A stretch of 10,025 bases of DNA from Candidatus Bathyarchaeota archaeon (GTDB taxonomy: Archaea > Thermoproteota > Bathyarchaeia > Bathyarchaeales > Bathyarchaeaceae), in the NCBI GenBank assembly GCA_029879825.1, contig JAOUPL010000039.1, positions 1 through 10,025 of the forward strand, written 5' to 3'. Below the pieces are notes generated by a model that was not told the origin of the DNA, did no database searches, and saw only the letters and a program-made list of their open reading frames with translations. Numbering within the stretch: the stretch's first letter is position 1; each line of letters starts with the position of its first letter. Position numbers and translations under genes: made by a program. Below are positions 1 to 6,031 of the stretch, piece by piece.

Positions 1-1197
1 TCATGCAAACGATGCGGAGATCTCCTCGAAGTTAAGTATGATTATGACCTCCTAGAAGCAAAACTCAAAAAAAGCGACTGGCAAAGCCTGCCCCTATCAG
101 TATGGCGATACAAAGATTTTATGCCCATTAGCGACCCATCAAAAATTGTTTCACTAAACGAGGGTGGAACCGGACTTCATTCATGCCATCGCCTAGTTAA
201 TCTTCTGGGAGTTAACCAGCTCTACGTGAAAAATGAAGGCGAAAATCCAACAGGGTCCTTCAAGGACAGAGGTATGACCGTTGGAATAACAAAGGCTGTG
301 GAACTTAACATGAAAACCGTCATCTGCGCCTCCACCGGCAACACCTCTGCCTCTTTAGCCGCCTACGCCGCGAAGGCAGGGCTTCAATGCATAGTTTTCA
401 TACCATCTGGCAAAATCGCCTACGGAAAACTAGCGCAAGCCATGGTTTACGGAGCAAAAGTTGTGCAGATTCGAGGGAATTTTGACCGTGCTTTGAAAAT
501 GGTTCTAGAACTGTCAGAAAAGCACAGGGAAGTTTACCTCCTCAACTCCATCAATCCCTACAGAGTAGAGGGACAAAAATCCTTAGCCTACGAAATCTGT
601 GATCAACTGAACAGAGAGCCGCCAGACAGAGTGGTATTGCCAGTAGGCAACGCCGGAAACATAAGCGCCATATGGAAAGGGTTCACCGAATTCCACAAAC
701 TTGGCTTAATAAGCAAGCTTCCAAAAATGACTGGAATTCAAGCTGAAGGCGCAGCGCCCATAGCACGAGCGATAAAAAACGGAAAAGACAAAATCGTGCC
801 CATAGACAAGCCTGAAACCATCGCAACCGCCATCAGAATTGGAGCCCCCATCAGCTGGAAAAAAGCCATGAGGGCGATAAGAGAATCCGGAGGCACAGCC
901 GAAACCGTGACCGACGAAGAGATTTTAGAAGCACAAAAGATGCTTGCTAGATCTGAAGGCCTATTCGTAGAACCGGCAAGCGCCTCTTCCATCGCCGGCT
1001 TGAAGAAACTTTTCGAAGCGGGAAAAATCGATAAAGACGAGGTTGTAGTTTGTGTGACCACGGGTCACGGATTAAAGGATCCTGATATCGCGATAAAAAT
1101 AAGTGAAAAACCCTCTGAAGTTGATGCAGAAATAGAATCCATCGAGAAGCTTCTAGGGCTTTCGCGATATATACCTGCGACCGTGGTTTCCAGGTGA
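1..1197 (+). CDS. thrC: Threonine synthase, 5'-truncated by window edge
   Basis: PLP enzyme that converts O-phospho-L-homoserine to L-threonine, the last step of threonine synthesis, in the cytoplasm. The reading frame is open from base 1, so the true start is upstream; an ATG at 121 is internal. The visible 398 residues begin with the second half of a zinc ribbon (SCKRCGDLLEV), typical of archaeal threonine synthases. The fold-type II PLP core follows: NPTGSFKDRG with the Schiff-base lysine at visible residue 88, GNTSASLAAYA, and the phosphate-binding VGNAGN loop. The C-terminus carries EPASASS and TTGHGLKD. It ends in TGA at 1195-1197, 6 nt before hom, so the two are surely co-transcribed. 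Product confidence is high; the only defect is truncation by the window. Confidence 0.96.
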   Translation, partial: SCKRCGDLLEVKYDYDLLEAKLKKSDWQSLPLSVWRYKDFMPISDPSKIVSLNEGGTGLHSCHRLVNLLGVNQLYVKNEGENPTGSFKDRGMTVGITKAVELNMKTVICASTGNTSASLAAYAAKAGLQCIVFIPSGKIAYGKLAQAMVYGAKVVQIRGNFDRALKMVLELSEKHREVYLLNSINPYRVEGQKSLAYEICDQLNREPPDRVVLPVGNAGNISAIWKGFTEFHKLGLISKLPKMTGIQAEGAAPIARAIKNGKDKIVPIDKPETIATAIRIGAPISWKKAMRAIRESGGTAETVTDEEILEAQKMLARSEGLFVEPASASSIAGLKKLFEAGKIDKDEVVVCVTTGHGLKDPDIAIKISEKPSEVDAEIESIEKLLGLSRYIPATVVSR

Positions 1198-1199
1198 TC
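1192..1199 (+). promoter_or_regulatory. Shine-Dalgarno of hom overlapping thrC stop
   Basis: AGGTGATC, a full match to the archaeal anti-SD complement, lies 4 nt before the hom ATG at 1204. It contains the thrC TGA stop at 1195-1197. This fixes the hom start and suggests translational coupling of the two genes (inference). Confidence 0.7.
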
Positions 1200-1203
1200 A
1201 GCG

Positions 1204-2229
1204 ATGAGAATAATCTTGATAGGCTGTGGGGTTGTTGGCCAAAGCTTCGCACGAATACTCATACATCGAAAAGCGGAACTTATCAAAAATTATGGTTTTC
1301 ATCCAAGGGTTGTGGCAATGGTAGACCGAGGAGGAGCCGCCATAAACCCGAAGGGACTAGACCTAGAGAAAATGTTATCGCTGAAGGTTGAAAAGGGCAC
1401 AGTGGCGGCTGGCCGTGAATACGGGCATCTCGCCATGTCAGCGTTAGACGTGATAGAGTCTGTTGAAGCCGAAGCGACGGTTGAAGCAACACCCACCAAC
1501 ATTAAAGACGGAGAACCCGGTTTATCCCACATCAAAACAGCATTTAAAACTAGAAAACACGTTGTTACCACAAACAAGGGGCCCCTCGCCCTAGCTTTAC
1601 CAGCCCTAACCGAGTTAGCTGACTACAACAAAGTACATTTAAGATTCAGCGGAACCGTTGGGGCTGGAACTCCGGTCTTAGAACTAGCCAAAAAATGTCT
1701 CTTGGGCGACCGAATAGTCTCCATTAGAGGGATATTGAACGGAACAACCAACTACATCCTGACAGAAATGGATGAAAAACACATTACGTTTCAGCAGGCT
1801 CTCGAGAAGGCGCAAAAACTTGGATACGCTGAAACCGACCCCTCAATGGACATCGATGGAACAGATGCGGCCTGCAAACTGGTCATCATGGCGAATTGGA
1901 TAATGAATAAGAAGGCTACCTTGAAGGATGTAGATGTTCAAGGCATCCGCAACGTTGCACCACAAGCACTAGAAGAAGCCGCTAAGAGAGGTTGCACAAT
2001 CAAACTCATAGGATCCATCAACGACAACCTACAAGTCAAGCCTACAGAGATATCTAGGCACGACCCCCTATCTGTTGGAGGAGTTCTCAACGCCGTAACC
2101 TTCGTCTCAGAGTTTGCTGGTGAAGAGACCATCATAGGGCGAGGAGCAGGCGGAATGGAAACCGCCAGTGCCATATTAAGGGACCTGTTGGATATAAAAC
2201 ACAATGTAGCAACCACACTAATAGCTTGA
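1204..2229 (+). CDS. hom: Homoserine dehydrogenase (no ACT domain)
   Basis: Reduces L-aspartate-4-semialdehyde to L-homoserine with NAD(P)H, the branch point to threonine and methionine. The 341-residue protein starts MRIILIGCGVVG, a Rossmann GxGxxG dinucleotide motif at residues 7-12. The catalytic-domain signatures follow: VVTTNKGPLAL (conserved lysine), FSGTVGAGTPVLE, ILNGTTNYIL, and AETDPSMDIDGTDAACK with the conserved acidic and lysine residues of the family. It ends shortly after the catalytic domain, so it lacks the C-terminal ACT domain found in many bacterial enzymes; allosteric control is then likely left to the aspartokinase. The ATG at 1204 is set by an excellent SD. It sits between thrC and lysC with 6 and 20 nt gaps. 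Confidence 0.96.
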   Translation: MRIILIGCGVVGQSFARILIHRKAELIKNYGFHPRVVAMVDRGGAAINPKGLDLEKMLSLKVEKGTVAAGREYGHLAMSALDVIESVEAEATVEATPTNIKDGEPGLSHIKTAFKTRKHVVTTNKGPLALALPALTELADYNKVHLRFSGTVGAGTPVLELAKKCLLGDRIVSIRGILNGTTNYILTEMDEKHITFQQALEKAQKLGYAETDPSMDIDGTDAACKLVIMANWIMNKKATLKDVDVQGIRNVAPQALEEAAKRGCTIKLIGSINDNLQVKPTEISRHDPLSVGGVLNAVTFVSEFAGEETIIGRGAGGMETASAILRDLLDIKHNVATTLIA

Positions 2230-2235
2230 CGTGTC

Positions 2236-2240
2236 GGAGG
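2236..2240 (+). promoter_or_regulatory. Shine-Dalgarno deciding the lysC start
   Basis: GGAGG lies 9 nt before an in-frame TTG at 2250. The in-frame ATG at 2241 directly abuts the SD and is too close to be served by it. An in-frame TTG at 2226, overlapping the hom stop, would put this SD inside the coding region. The site therefore favours the TTG at 2250. Confidence 0.6.
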
Positions 2241-2249
2241 ATGAATGAT

Positions 2250-3659
2250 TTGAAGAAAATAGTGATGAAGTTTGGAGGCACCTCGGTGGCGAGTGGCGAA
2301 AACATTCGACATGTTGCCAATTTAATTGCTAATTACGTTGGCCAAGGCTATAGGGTTGTTGCTGTAGTTTCGGCGTTGGGAGAAGTTACAGACAGACTGA
2401 CTGAAGTGGCGGAACAAGCTAAAAAGGGAAACCGCGACTACATTAATGAGTTTAAGCAAAAGCTCCTCAAAGAACATCTAACCGCTGCTAGAAAAGCCAT
2501 TGAAAACAAAGGCATTCGAGAAGAAATGGAACAGATCCTTAAAACAACAATCGACGAGCTTGAGAAAGTTCTGACCGGAATCATTTATGTTGGTGAGCTT
2601 ACCCCAAAATCAGAAGACTATGTTCTGTCCTTCGGAGAAAGGTTATCAACCTCTATTGTCTGGGGAGCCCTACGAGACCTAGAACTCAACGCCCAATTCT
2701 ACACTGGAGGAGAGGTAGGAATCGTAACCGACTCGAACTTTGGAGAAGCGAGTCCTCTCATGAACGTAACCAAACATCAGGTTAGGGCGAAAATTGAGCC
2801 ATTACTGGAAAAAGGAATTGTCCCGGTGGTGACGGGTTACATAGCCGCGACTCAGGACGAGGTAACCACAACCCTTGGTCGAGGCGGGTCTGACTATACA
2901 GCCACTATCATAGGAGCAGCATTAGCCGCCGACGAGGTTTGGATATGGACAGATGTAGATGGGCTGATGACCTCTGACCCTAAAATTGTTCCCTCGGGAA
3001 AAATGTTGCCTGAACTTTCCTTTCAAGAAGCCACAGAAATGACCATCTTCGGGGCAAAGGCTATGCATCCAAGAGCGTTAGAACCGGCCATGGAAGAGAA
3101 TATCTCTGTCAGAATAAGAAATGTTTTCAATCCAGAAAATCCGGGAACCCTCATAGTGAAAGAACAGAAAATCAAGCTTGGAGAGGCAGTGAAAGCCATA
3201 ACTTTGGTTAAGGACGTGGCGCTGGTTAATGTTAGCGGAGCGGGTATGGTTGGCACCCCAGGGACAGCTGCAAAAGTTTTCGATGTACTTGGAAGAGACA
3301 ACATTAACATTTTGATGATCTCGCAAAGCGTCTCAGAAGCGAACATCTCGTTCGTGATTCAGAGAAGCTTGTTAGAAAGGGCTGTTAGCACATTGGAGAT
3401 AGGTCTTTTGGGTAGGGGTTTGATTCGTGAAGTGACCGCAGAGGATGATGTTTGTGTAGTTGCTGTCGTGGGCGCCGGTATGAAGGGCACGCCTGGAGTT
3501 GCTTCTAAAATTTTCACAGCCATTGCCCGTAAAGGAATAAACGTTCGTATGATCGCCCAAGGCTCCTCTGAACTGAACATTTCCTTTGTAGTTAAAGAAA
3601 CTGATGGAAAAGAGGCCGTTCGAGCAATCCATGAAGAATTTGAATTAAACAAAATTTAG
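2250..3659 (+). CDS. lysC: Aspartate kinase with tandem ACT domains
   Basis: Phosphorylates L-aspartate to 4-phospho-aspartate, the committed step of the aspartate family. From the TTG at 2250 the protein is 469 residues and begins MKKIVMKFGGTSV, as expected for the family; in-frame starts at 2226 and 2241 would add 8 or 3 residues. The amino-acid kinase domain fills about residues 1-310, with KFGGTSV, SFGERLS, TLGRGGSDYTAT, WTDVDGL and GAKAMHPRALEPA. Two ACT domains follow (roughly 320-390 and 400-469), marked by paired GAGM.GTPG motifs and the ligand-site strings QSVSEANISFV and QGSSELNISFV. This architecture is a monofunctional, feedback-inhibited aspartokinase. The thrC-hom-lysC operon suggests threonine as effector (inference). 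No asd or thrB is visible. Confidence 0.95.
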   Translation: MKKIVMKFGGTSVASGENIRHVANLIANYVGQGYRVVAVVSALGEVTDRLTEVAEQAKKGNRDYINEFKQKLLKEHLTAARKAIENKGIREEMEQILKTTIDELEKVLTGIIYVGELTPKSEDYVLSFGERLSTSIVWGALRDLELNAQFYTGGEVGIVTDSNFGEASPLMNVTKHQVRAKIEPLLEKGIVPVVTGYIAATQDEVTTTLGRGGSDYTATIIGAALAADEVWIWTDVDGLMTSDPKIVPSGKMLPELSFQEATEMTIFGAKAMHPRALEPAMEENISVRIRNVFNPENPGTLIVKEQKIKLGEAVKAITLVKDVALVNVSGAGMVGTPGTAAKVFDVLGRDNINILMISQSVSEANISFVIQRSLLERAVSTLEIGLLGRGLIREVTAEDDVCVVAVVGAGMKGTPGVASKIFTAIARKGINVRMIAQGSSELNISFVVKETDGKEAVRAIHEEFELNKI

Positions 3660-3673
3660 TTTATGGAGTGTAA

Positions 3674-3690
3674 CCTTTACTCTTTCTCTA
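3674..3690 (+). terminator. Pyrimidine-rich tract after lysC
   Basis: A run of C and T (CCTTTACTCTTTCTCTA) begins 15 nt after the lysC stop. Archaeal RNA polymerase often terminates at U-rich tracts without a hairpin, so this is a plausible end for the thrC-hom-lysC transcript. No stable stem precedes it, so the call is weak. Confidence 0.3.
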
Positions 3691-3733
3691 TACAAAAAAT
3701 AGATGAAGCAGAATTTAGTTATGATGAAATCTG

Positions 3734-3746
3734 GAAAAATTTAATA
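3734..3746 (+). promoter_or_regulatory. TATA-box promoter of the surface protein gene
   Basis: GAAAAATTTAATA resembles an archaeal BRE plus TATA box. A start site about 25 nt downstream would fall near 3768-3772 and give a leader of about 45 nt to the TTG at 3818. A dyad, CAAATT-CA-AATTTG (3759-3772), lies at the expected start site and could be an operator (inference). Confidence 0.45.
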
Positions 3747-3817
3747 GTTTTGATTGACCAAATTCAAATTTGAGACGGCGAGGGTGAAAAAGGACCGCTG
3801 CCCCAGGGGGATTTTCG

Positions 3818-4570
3818 TTGGGTAAGACGGGTCCGGTCATGGCTTTGATTCTCTTTTCGCTATTAACATTTATTTCCATTATCCCTGTACACGGTGCTGC
3901 AATGTTCACACCGGAAGACCAATTTGTCATACCTGAGTATAATAGCCAATTCAACTTTGCGGTTGGCGGTTCTTACGATTCAGCAAGCCTTGAAAATAAC
4001 ACTTGGGACTTTGCGGGGTTAGCCCTGGACAGCTACATACTAAATTTAACTACAGGCGGAGGGGTGAGTGGAGTTTTGTACGGCAGAGACGTTTTAAATT
4101 ACAGCCGTAACGACGGCAATTTCAGCGTATCCGCTCATAACTGCAACATAACCATCGCGAACTATGACCTGATATTGCACTATGGGCCCTCTACTGGTTG
4201 GCTGAACTACACAGTTAAGGGCGTAGGCACCCAAACCTTCAACCTACACTACTTCTCAGCGGGGATTGGCCCCATTAATTGGACAGTATACATCGATGGA
4301 GTAGCCAAGCCACAAAACGAAGGTTGGGCCATCACAACTGATGAATGGCTAACTGTCTCAGGTGCAACCAGTAACGCCAGCATCCATTACGAGCGGATAT
4401 ACCCGCCAAAAGATGACATTGATGAACCAGACTACCTGGGTCTCTTTGTAATGACCTTGTTATTCGTCATCATAATGGTTTTTCTTATCCCTATTGTTGC
4501 TAAAGGAAAAAAGAAAGCAAAAAACTCTCGCTCTTTATCTAAGGAAAAACTCAGGCAAGAAAAGCAGTAA
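3818..4570 (+). CDS. Secreted, single-TM anchored surface protein, predicted N-glycosylated
   Basis: I do not recognise the family. The 250-residue protein has an N-terminal hydrophobic signal (about residues 7-23) with probable cleavage after HGA at 25-27. A polar ectodomain (about 28-205), rich in aromatic, Gly, Ser and Thr residues and probably beta-stranded, follows. One strong transmembrane helix spans about 207-228, and a very basic cytoplasmic tail (KGKKKAKNSRS...) ends the protein. The predicted topology is type I: outside N-terminus, inside C-terminus. Eight N-X-S/T sequons (N60, N76, N94, N101, N110, N130, N154, N186) lie in the ectodomain and none in the tail. The TTG start at 3818 has GGGGGA 6 nt upstream; an internal ATG at 3839 is a weaker alternative. 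It appears monocistronic with its own TATA box. A role in the cell envelope is inference. Confidence 0.8.
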   Translation: MGKTGPVMALILFSLLTFISIIPVHGAAMFTPEDQFVIPEYNSQFNFAVGGSYDSASLENNTWDFAGLALDSYILNLTTGGGVSGVLYGRDVLNYSRNDGNFSVSAHNCNITIANYDLILHYGPSTGWLNYTVKGVGTQTFNLHYFSAGIGPINWTVYIDGVAKPQNEGWAITTDEWLTVSGATSNASIHYERIYPPKDDIDEPDYLGLFVMTLLFVIIMVFLIPIVAKGKKKAKNSRSLSKEKLRQEKQ

Positions 4571-4620
4571 TCAAAAAGCACTCCTGCGCGTCTTTTCAAA
4601 GTTGTTAAATGCGCACGCAA

Positions 4621-4687
4621 ATTGATTTCAGAGTCGCTCCATTTCATCATCACGTAAGCTCAGAGTCGTGTACTTCATCATATCAAT
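4621..4687 (-). ncRNA. Box C/D sRNA (2'-O-methylation guide)
   Basis: Read on the minus strand, the order of elements is canonical. A 6-bp terminal stem (ATTGAT at 4687-4682 with ATCAAT at 4626-4621) encloses box C ATGATGA (4681-4675). An 11-nt guide AGTACACGACT (4674-4664) leads to box D' CTGA (4663-4660). Box C' ATGATGA (4650-4644; overlapping alternative GTGATGA at 4653-4647) is followed by a 12-nt guide AATGGAGCGACT (4643-4632) and box D CTGA (4631-4628). Such RNAs assemble with L7Ae, Nop5 and fibrillarin and direct methylation of the target base paired to the fifth guide base before D/D'. By that rule the targets are AGUC-Gm-UGUACU and AGUC-Gm-CUCCAUU, probably in rRNA or tRNA. I could not assign the target. 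Four intact boxes, right spacing and a terminal stem make chance unlikely. Confidence 0.87.
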
Positions 4688-4707
4688 AACAAGTCTAACT
4701 TAACAGT

Positions 4708-4717
4708 CTAAAAAACC
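4708..4717 (-). promoter_or_regulatory. TATA-like promoter of the C/D sRNA
   Basis: On the minus strand GGTTTTTTAG is centred about 25 nt upstream of the predicted sRNA 5' end at 4687, the normal TATA-to-start distance in archaea. This agreement supports an independently transcribed sRNA gene. Confidence 0.5.
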
Positions 4718-4718
4718 T

Positions 4719-4753
4719 TACCCTTGGTTTAGCTACGAAAGTTTTGAAGGGTA
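4719..4753. repeat. Inverted repeat TACCCTT / AAGGGTA
   Basis: Perfect 7-bp arms (4719-4725 and 4747-4753) are separated by 21 nt. The repeat lies immediately upstream of the C/D sRNA TATA box on the minus strand and upstream of the leader RNA on the plus strand. It could be a regulator site or a weak hairpin; the sequence does not show which. Confidence 0.4.
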
Positions 4754-4822
4754 GTTTGTCATGAAATATAGAAAGACTACTGAGCATTGTGCGTGTGATT
4801 ATGCTTGCGAAAAGCTAAATTC

Positions 4823-4832
4823 TTTTATCTTA
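4823..4832 (+). promoter_or_regulatory. Possible TATA box of the small basic gene
   Basis: TTTTATCTTA lies in an AT-rich stretch. A start about 25 nt downstream would fall near 4850-4853, at the 5' edge of the foldable segment 4855-4918. The consensus match is only moderate. Confidence 0.3.
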
Positions 4833-4854
4833 TTTTCTCTCTTATGAGTGGTAG

Positions 4855-4918
4855 GACAGTGGGTAGCAAGCTTGCCATTACGCTCGAACTAACCACTTGG
4901 TTAGTGCCAAAACCTGTC
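4855..4918 (+). ncRNA. Foldable 5' leader of the small basic gene
   Basis: This gene-free segment can fold into a closed domain. GACAG (4855-4859) pairs with CTGTC (4914-4918). Inside lie a perfect hairpin, ACTAACC-ACTT-GGTTAGT (4888-4905), and a 10-bp palindrome, GCAAGCTTGC (4866-4875). The domain ends 31 nt before the ATG at 4950, so it would be part of the 5' leader. It matches no riboswitch or tRNA that I recognise. It may be a cis-regulatory element, for example a protein-bound autoregulatory leader, or DNA operators; function is inference. Confidence 0.4.
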
Positions 4919-4949
4919 ATAAAATCATTGAGGAAAAAAGGGGAATAAT

Positions 4950-5045
4950 ATGACTAGACATGGTGCTATGACCAAAAAAACCAAGAAGAAGAAAGTGAAA
5001 AGGTCTCAAAAAAAGAGGAAGAGACAGAGAAAGAGAGCTAAATAA
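4950..5045 (+). CDS. 31-residue Lys/Arg-rich protein, possibly eS30-like
   Basis: A short open frame starts at ATG 4950 and ends at TAA 5043-5045. GGGG lies 6 nt upstream (4940-4943). The protein begins MTRHGAMTKK and more than half of its residues are Lys or Arg, with no acidic residue. Archaeal ribosomal protein eS30 typically begins with M-x-x-HGSLTKAGKVR-QTPK; the HGAMTK here and a later KVKRSQ follow that pattern at similar positions. That suggests a short or divergent eS30 that binds 16S rRNA, but it lacks the usual TPK and C-terminal half, and low-complexity basic sequence can mimic this. Alternatives are a nucleic-acid-binding peptide or a chance frame in A-rich DNA. Its single-gene setting with a structured leader would suit autoregulation. 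Confidence 0.55.
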   Translation: MTRHGAMTKKTKKKKVKRSQKKRKRQRKRAK

Positions 5046-5316
5046 GTTTAAGAGCTCCGTTGACAAAAATAGAAAAAATGAGGAAAGTGTAGCGAACGCA
5101 CAGCCAGGAGTAACAGTTGTTTTGCCTTTCCCGTTCCGCTAACCGTTTCTGTTATTCTGTGGATTCCAATGTTGTTATATTTGGATGTTTTTGGAAGAAG
5201 TCACTGTCTTGCCAATGAGACAGATCCATAAGTTTGTCACGTAAAACGCAGATTTCGTCGAAAAAAGTCTCCCTAGCAACGCGCGCATTGATTTGTTCAT
5301 TCACGCGACGTCACGC

Positions 5317-5355
5317 TCCATTCACTAAAGGAAAAACTGGAAACAAGTGAATGGA
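5317..5355. repeat. 10-bp inverted repeat TCCATTCACT / AGTGAATGGA
   Basis: Perfect 10-bp arms (5317-5326 and 5346-5355) with a 19-nt spacer lie between the convergent genes. The core CATTCAC occurs a third time at 5298-5304 in the same orientation as the left arm. It could be a transcript-end hairpin or a protein site. Confidence 0.5.
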
Positions 5356-5368
5356 AAATTAACGGAAA

Positions 5369-5386
5369 TGTTACAATAATGTAACA
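5369..5386 (-). terminator. Hairpin downstream of hxlB
   Basis: TGTTACA-ATAA-TGTAACA is a perfect 7-bp stem with a 4-nt loop, starting 11 nt after the hxlB stop. On the minus strand it is followed by T-rich sequence (ATTTCCGTTAATTTTCC). This fits a 3'-end or terminator structure, although the T run is broken and a symmetric operator is an alternative. Confidence 0.45.
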
Positions 5387-5397
5387 AACCTGACAAA

Positions 5398-5997
5398 CTA
5401 CTCGATAGTAGCGTGGAGTTTCCTCATTTCTTCTTCGGTTTTTCCGAGGCGATGCATGAGTTCGACAACTAAACTGTCAAGGAAGACGATGCAGTTGTTT
5501 TCGAATATGGACCCAAGGGGACTCAAGGTTTCACGTTCACCTAGAAGCTGCCTAGCCAAATAATCTTCTTCCTTAGGCCAACCAAGTTTCGTTCGACCCC
5601 CAATGGACACGATGAGGTCAGCGAGATCTCCCAGCGGAGATTGAGGATAGGACGTGACGGCAACAACCTTGGCTCCGATTTCTTTTGCAGTTGAACTTGC
5701 AGTCAGAGCAAACTTGGTTGCGCCTGAACCAGAAATAGCGATAATTAAATCTTCTTTTTCAGCGGCAGGGGTGATTGTCTCGCCCAAGAAGTAAACGTTA
5801 AATCCTAGGTTCATGAGCCGCAGAGCGAAGGCACGTCCCATGAACCCGCTTCGCCCGACGCCAACTACAAAAATTTTTCTTTCCCTAGAATCCAAAATCA
5901 TCTGGATGAACTTCTCTACTTGATTCATATCAAGTTCATTCATCGCCTTTTTGGCTCCAGATAAAATTTCTTCTGCCGCAGCCTTCAACCATTTCAA
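5398..5997 (-). CDS. hxlB: 6-phospho-3-hexuloisomerase (SIS domain)
   Basis: Interconverts D-arabino-hex-3-ulose 6-phosphate and fructose 6-phosphate. In many archaea this ribulose-monophosphate step runs towards pentose phosphates and replaces the missing oxidative pentose pathway. The SIS fold is clear: KIFVVGVGRSGFMGRAFA, then RLMNLGFNVYFLGETITPA, ISGSGATK, VTSYPQSPLGDLAD, GRTK, and a C-terminal RQLLGERETLSPLGSIFE block typical of hexuloisomerases. From the TTG at 5997 it is 199 residues. I prefer this start because GAGGG sits 7 nt upstream and the TATA-like box at 6040-6032 predicts transcription from about 6010. A longer TTG start at 6024 (208 residues) would lie upstream of that site. 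The partner hexulose-phosphate synthase, hxlA, is not in view. Many homologues carry SGSGET where this has SGSGAT. Confidence 0.9.
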   Translation of the reverse strand: MKWLKAAAEEILSGAKKAMNELDMNQVEKFIQMILDSRERKIFVVGVGRSGFMGRAFALRLMNLGFNVYFLGETITPAAEKEDLIIAISGSGATKFALTASSTAKEIGAKVVAVTSYPQSPLGDLADLIVSIGGRTKLGWPKEEDYLARQLLGERETLSPLGSIFENNCIVFLDSLVVELMHRLGKTEEEMRKLHATIE

Positions 5998-6031
5998 GGA
6001 TTTTCCCTCGGAGAGGCAATTCAACCTTACC

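Larger units (their letters stand above)
5046..5397. other. Convergent intergenic spacer, no supported gene
   Basis: This 352-nt stretch separates the plus-strand small gene from the minus-strand hxlB. I see no convincing coding frame, tRNA or C/D boxes in it. It holds dyads: TAACAG/CTGTTA (5111-5116 with 5149-5154), CTGTCT/AGACAG (5204-5209 with 5218-5223), a 10-bp inverted repeat (5317-5355) and a 7-bp hairpin (5369-5386). The last two lie at the end of hxlB. An untranslated RNA cannot be excluded. Confidence 0.6.

Noticed and set aside
738..1577. Several antisense and alternate-frame open frames over thrC and hom
   Set aside because: They lie fully inside well-supported conserved genes and show no family motifs or start signals.
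4432..4653. Open frame of 73 codons on the minus strand
   Set aside because: It overlaps the 3' end of the surface-protein gene and the C/D sRNA. Its start region is the sRNA box C' and guide, and the composition is not protein-like.
4757..4820. A second possible C/D sRNA on the plus strand (GTCATGA, CTGA, GTGATTA, CTAA)
   Set aside because: Boxes C, C' and D each deviate from consensus and there is no terminal stem.
4850..4920. tRNA-like gene
   Set aside because: No T-arm GTTCRANYC motif and no 7-bp acceptor stem; the hairpins do not fit a cloverleaf.
5170..5232. 20-codon frame MLLYLDVFG... in the convergent spacer
   Set aside because: No Shine-Dalgarno site and no recognisable protein feature.
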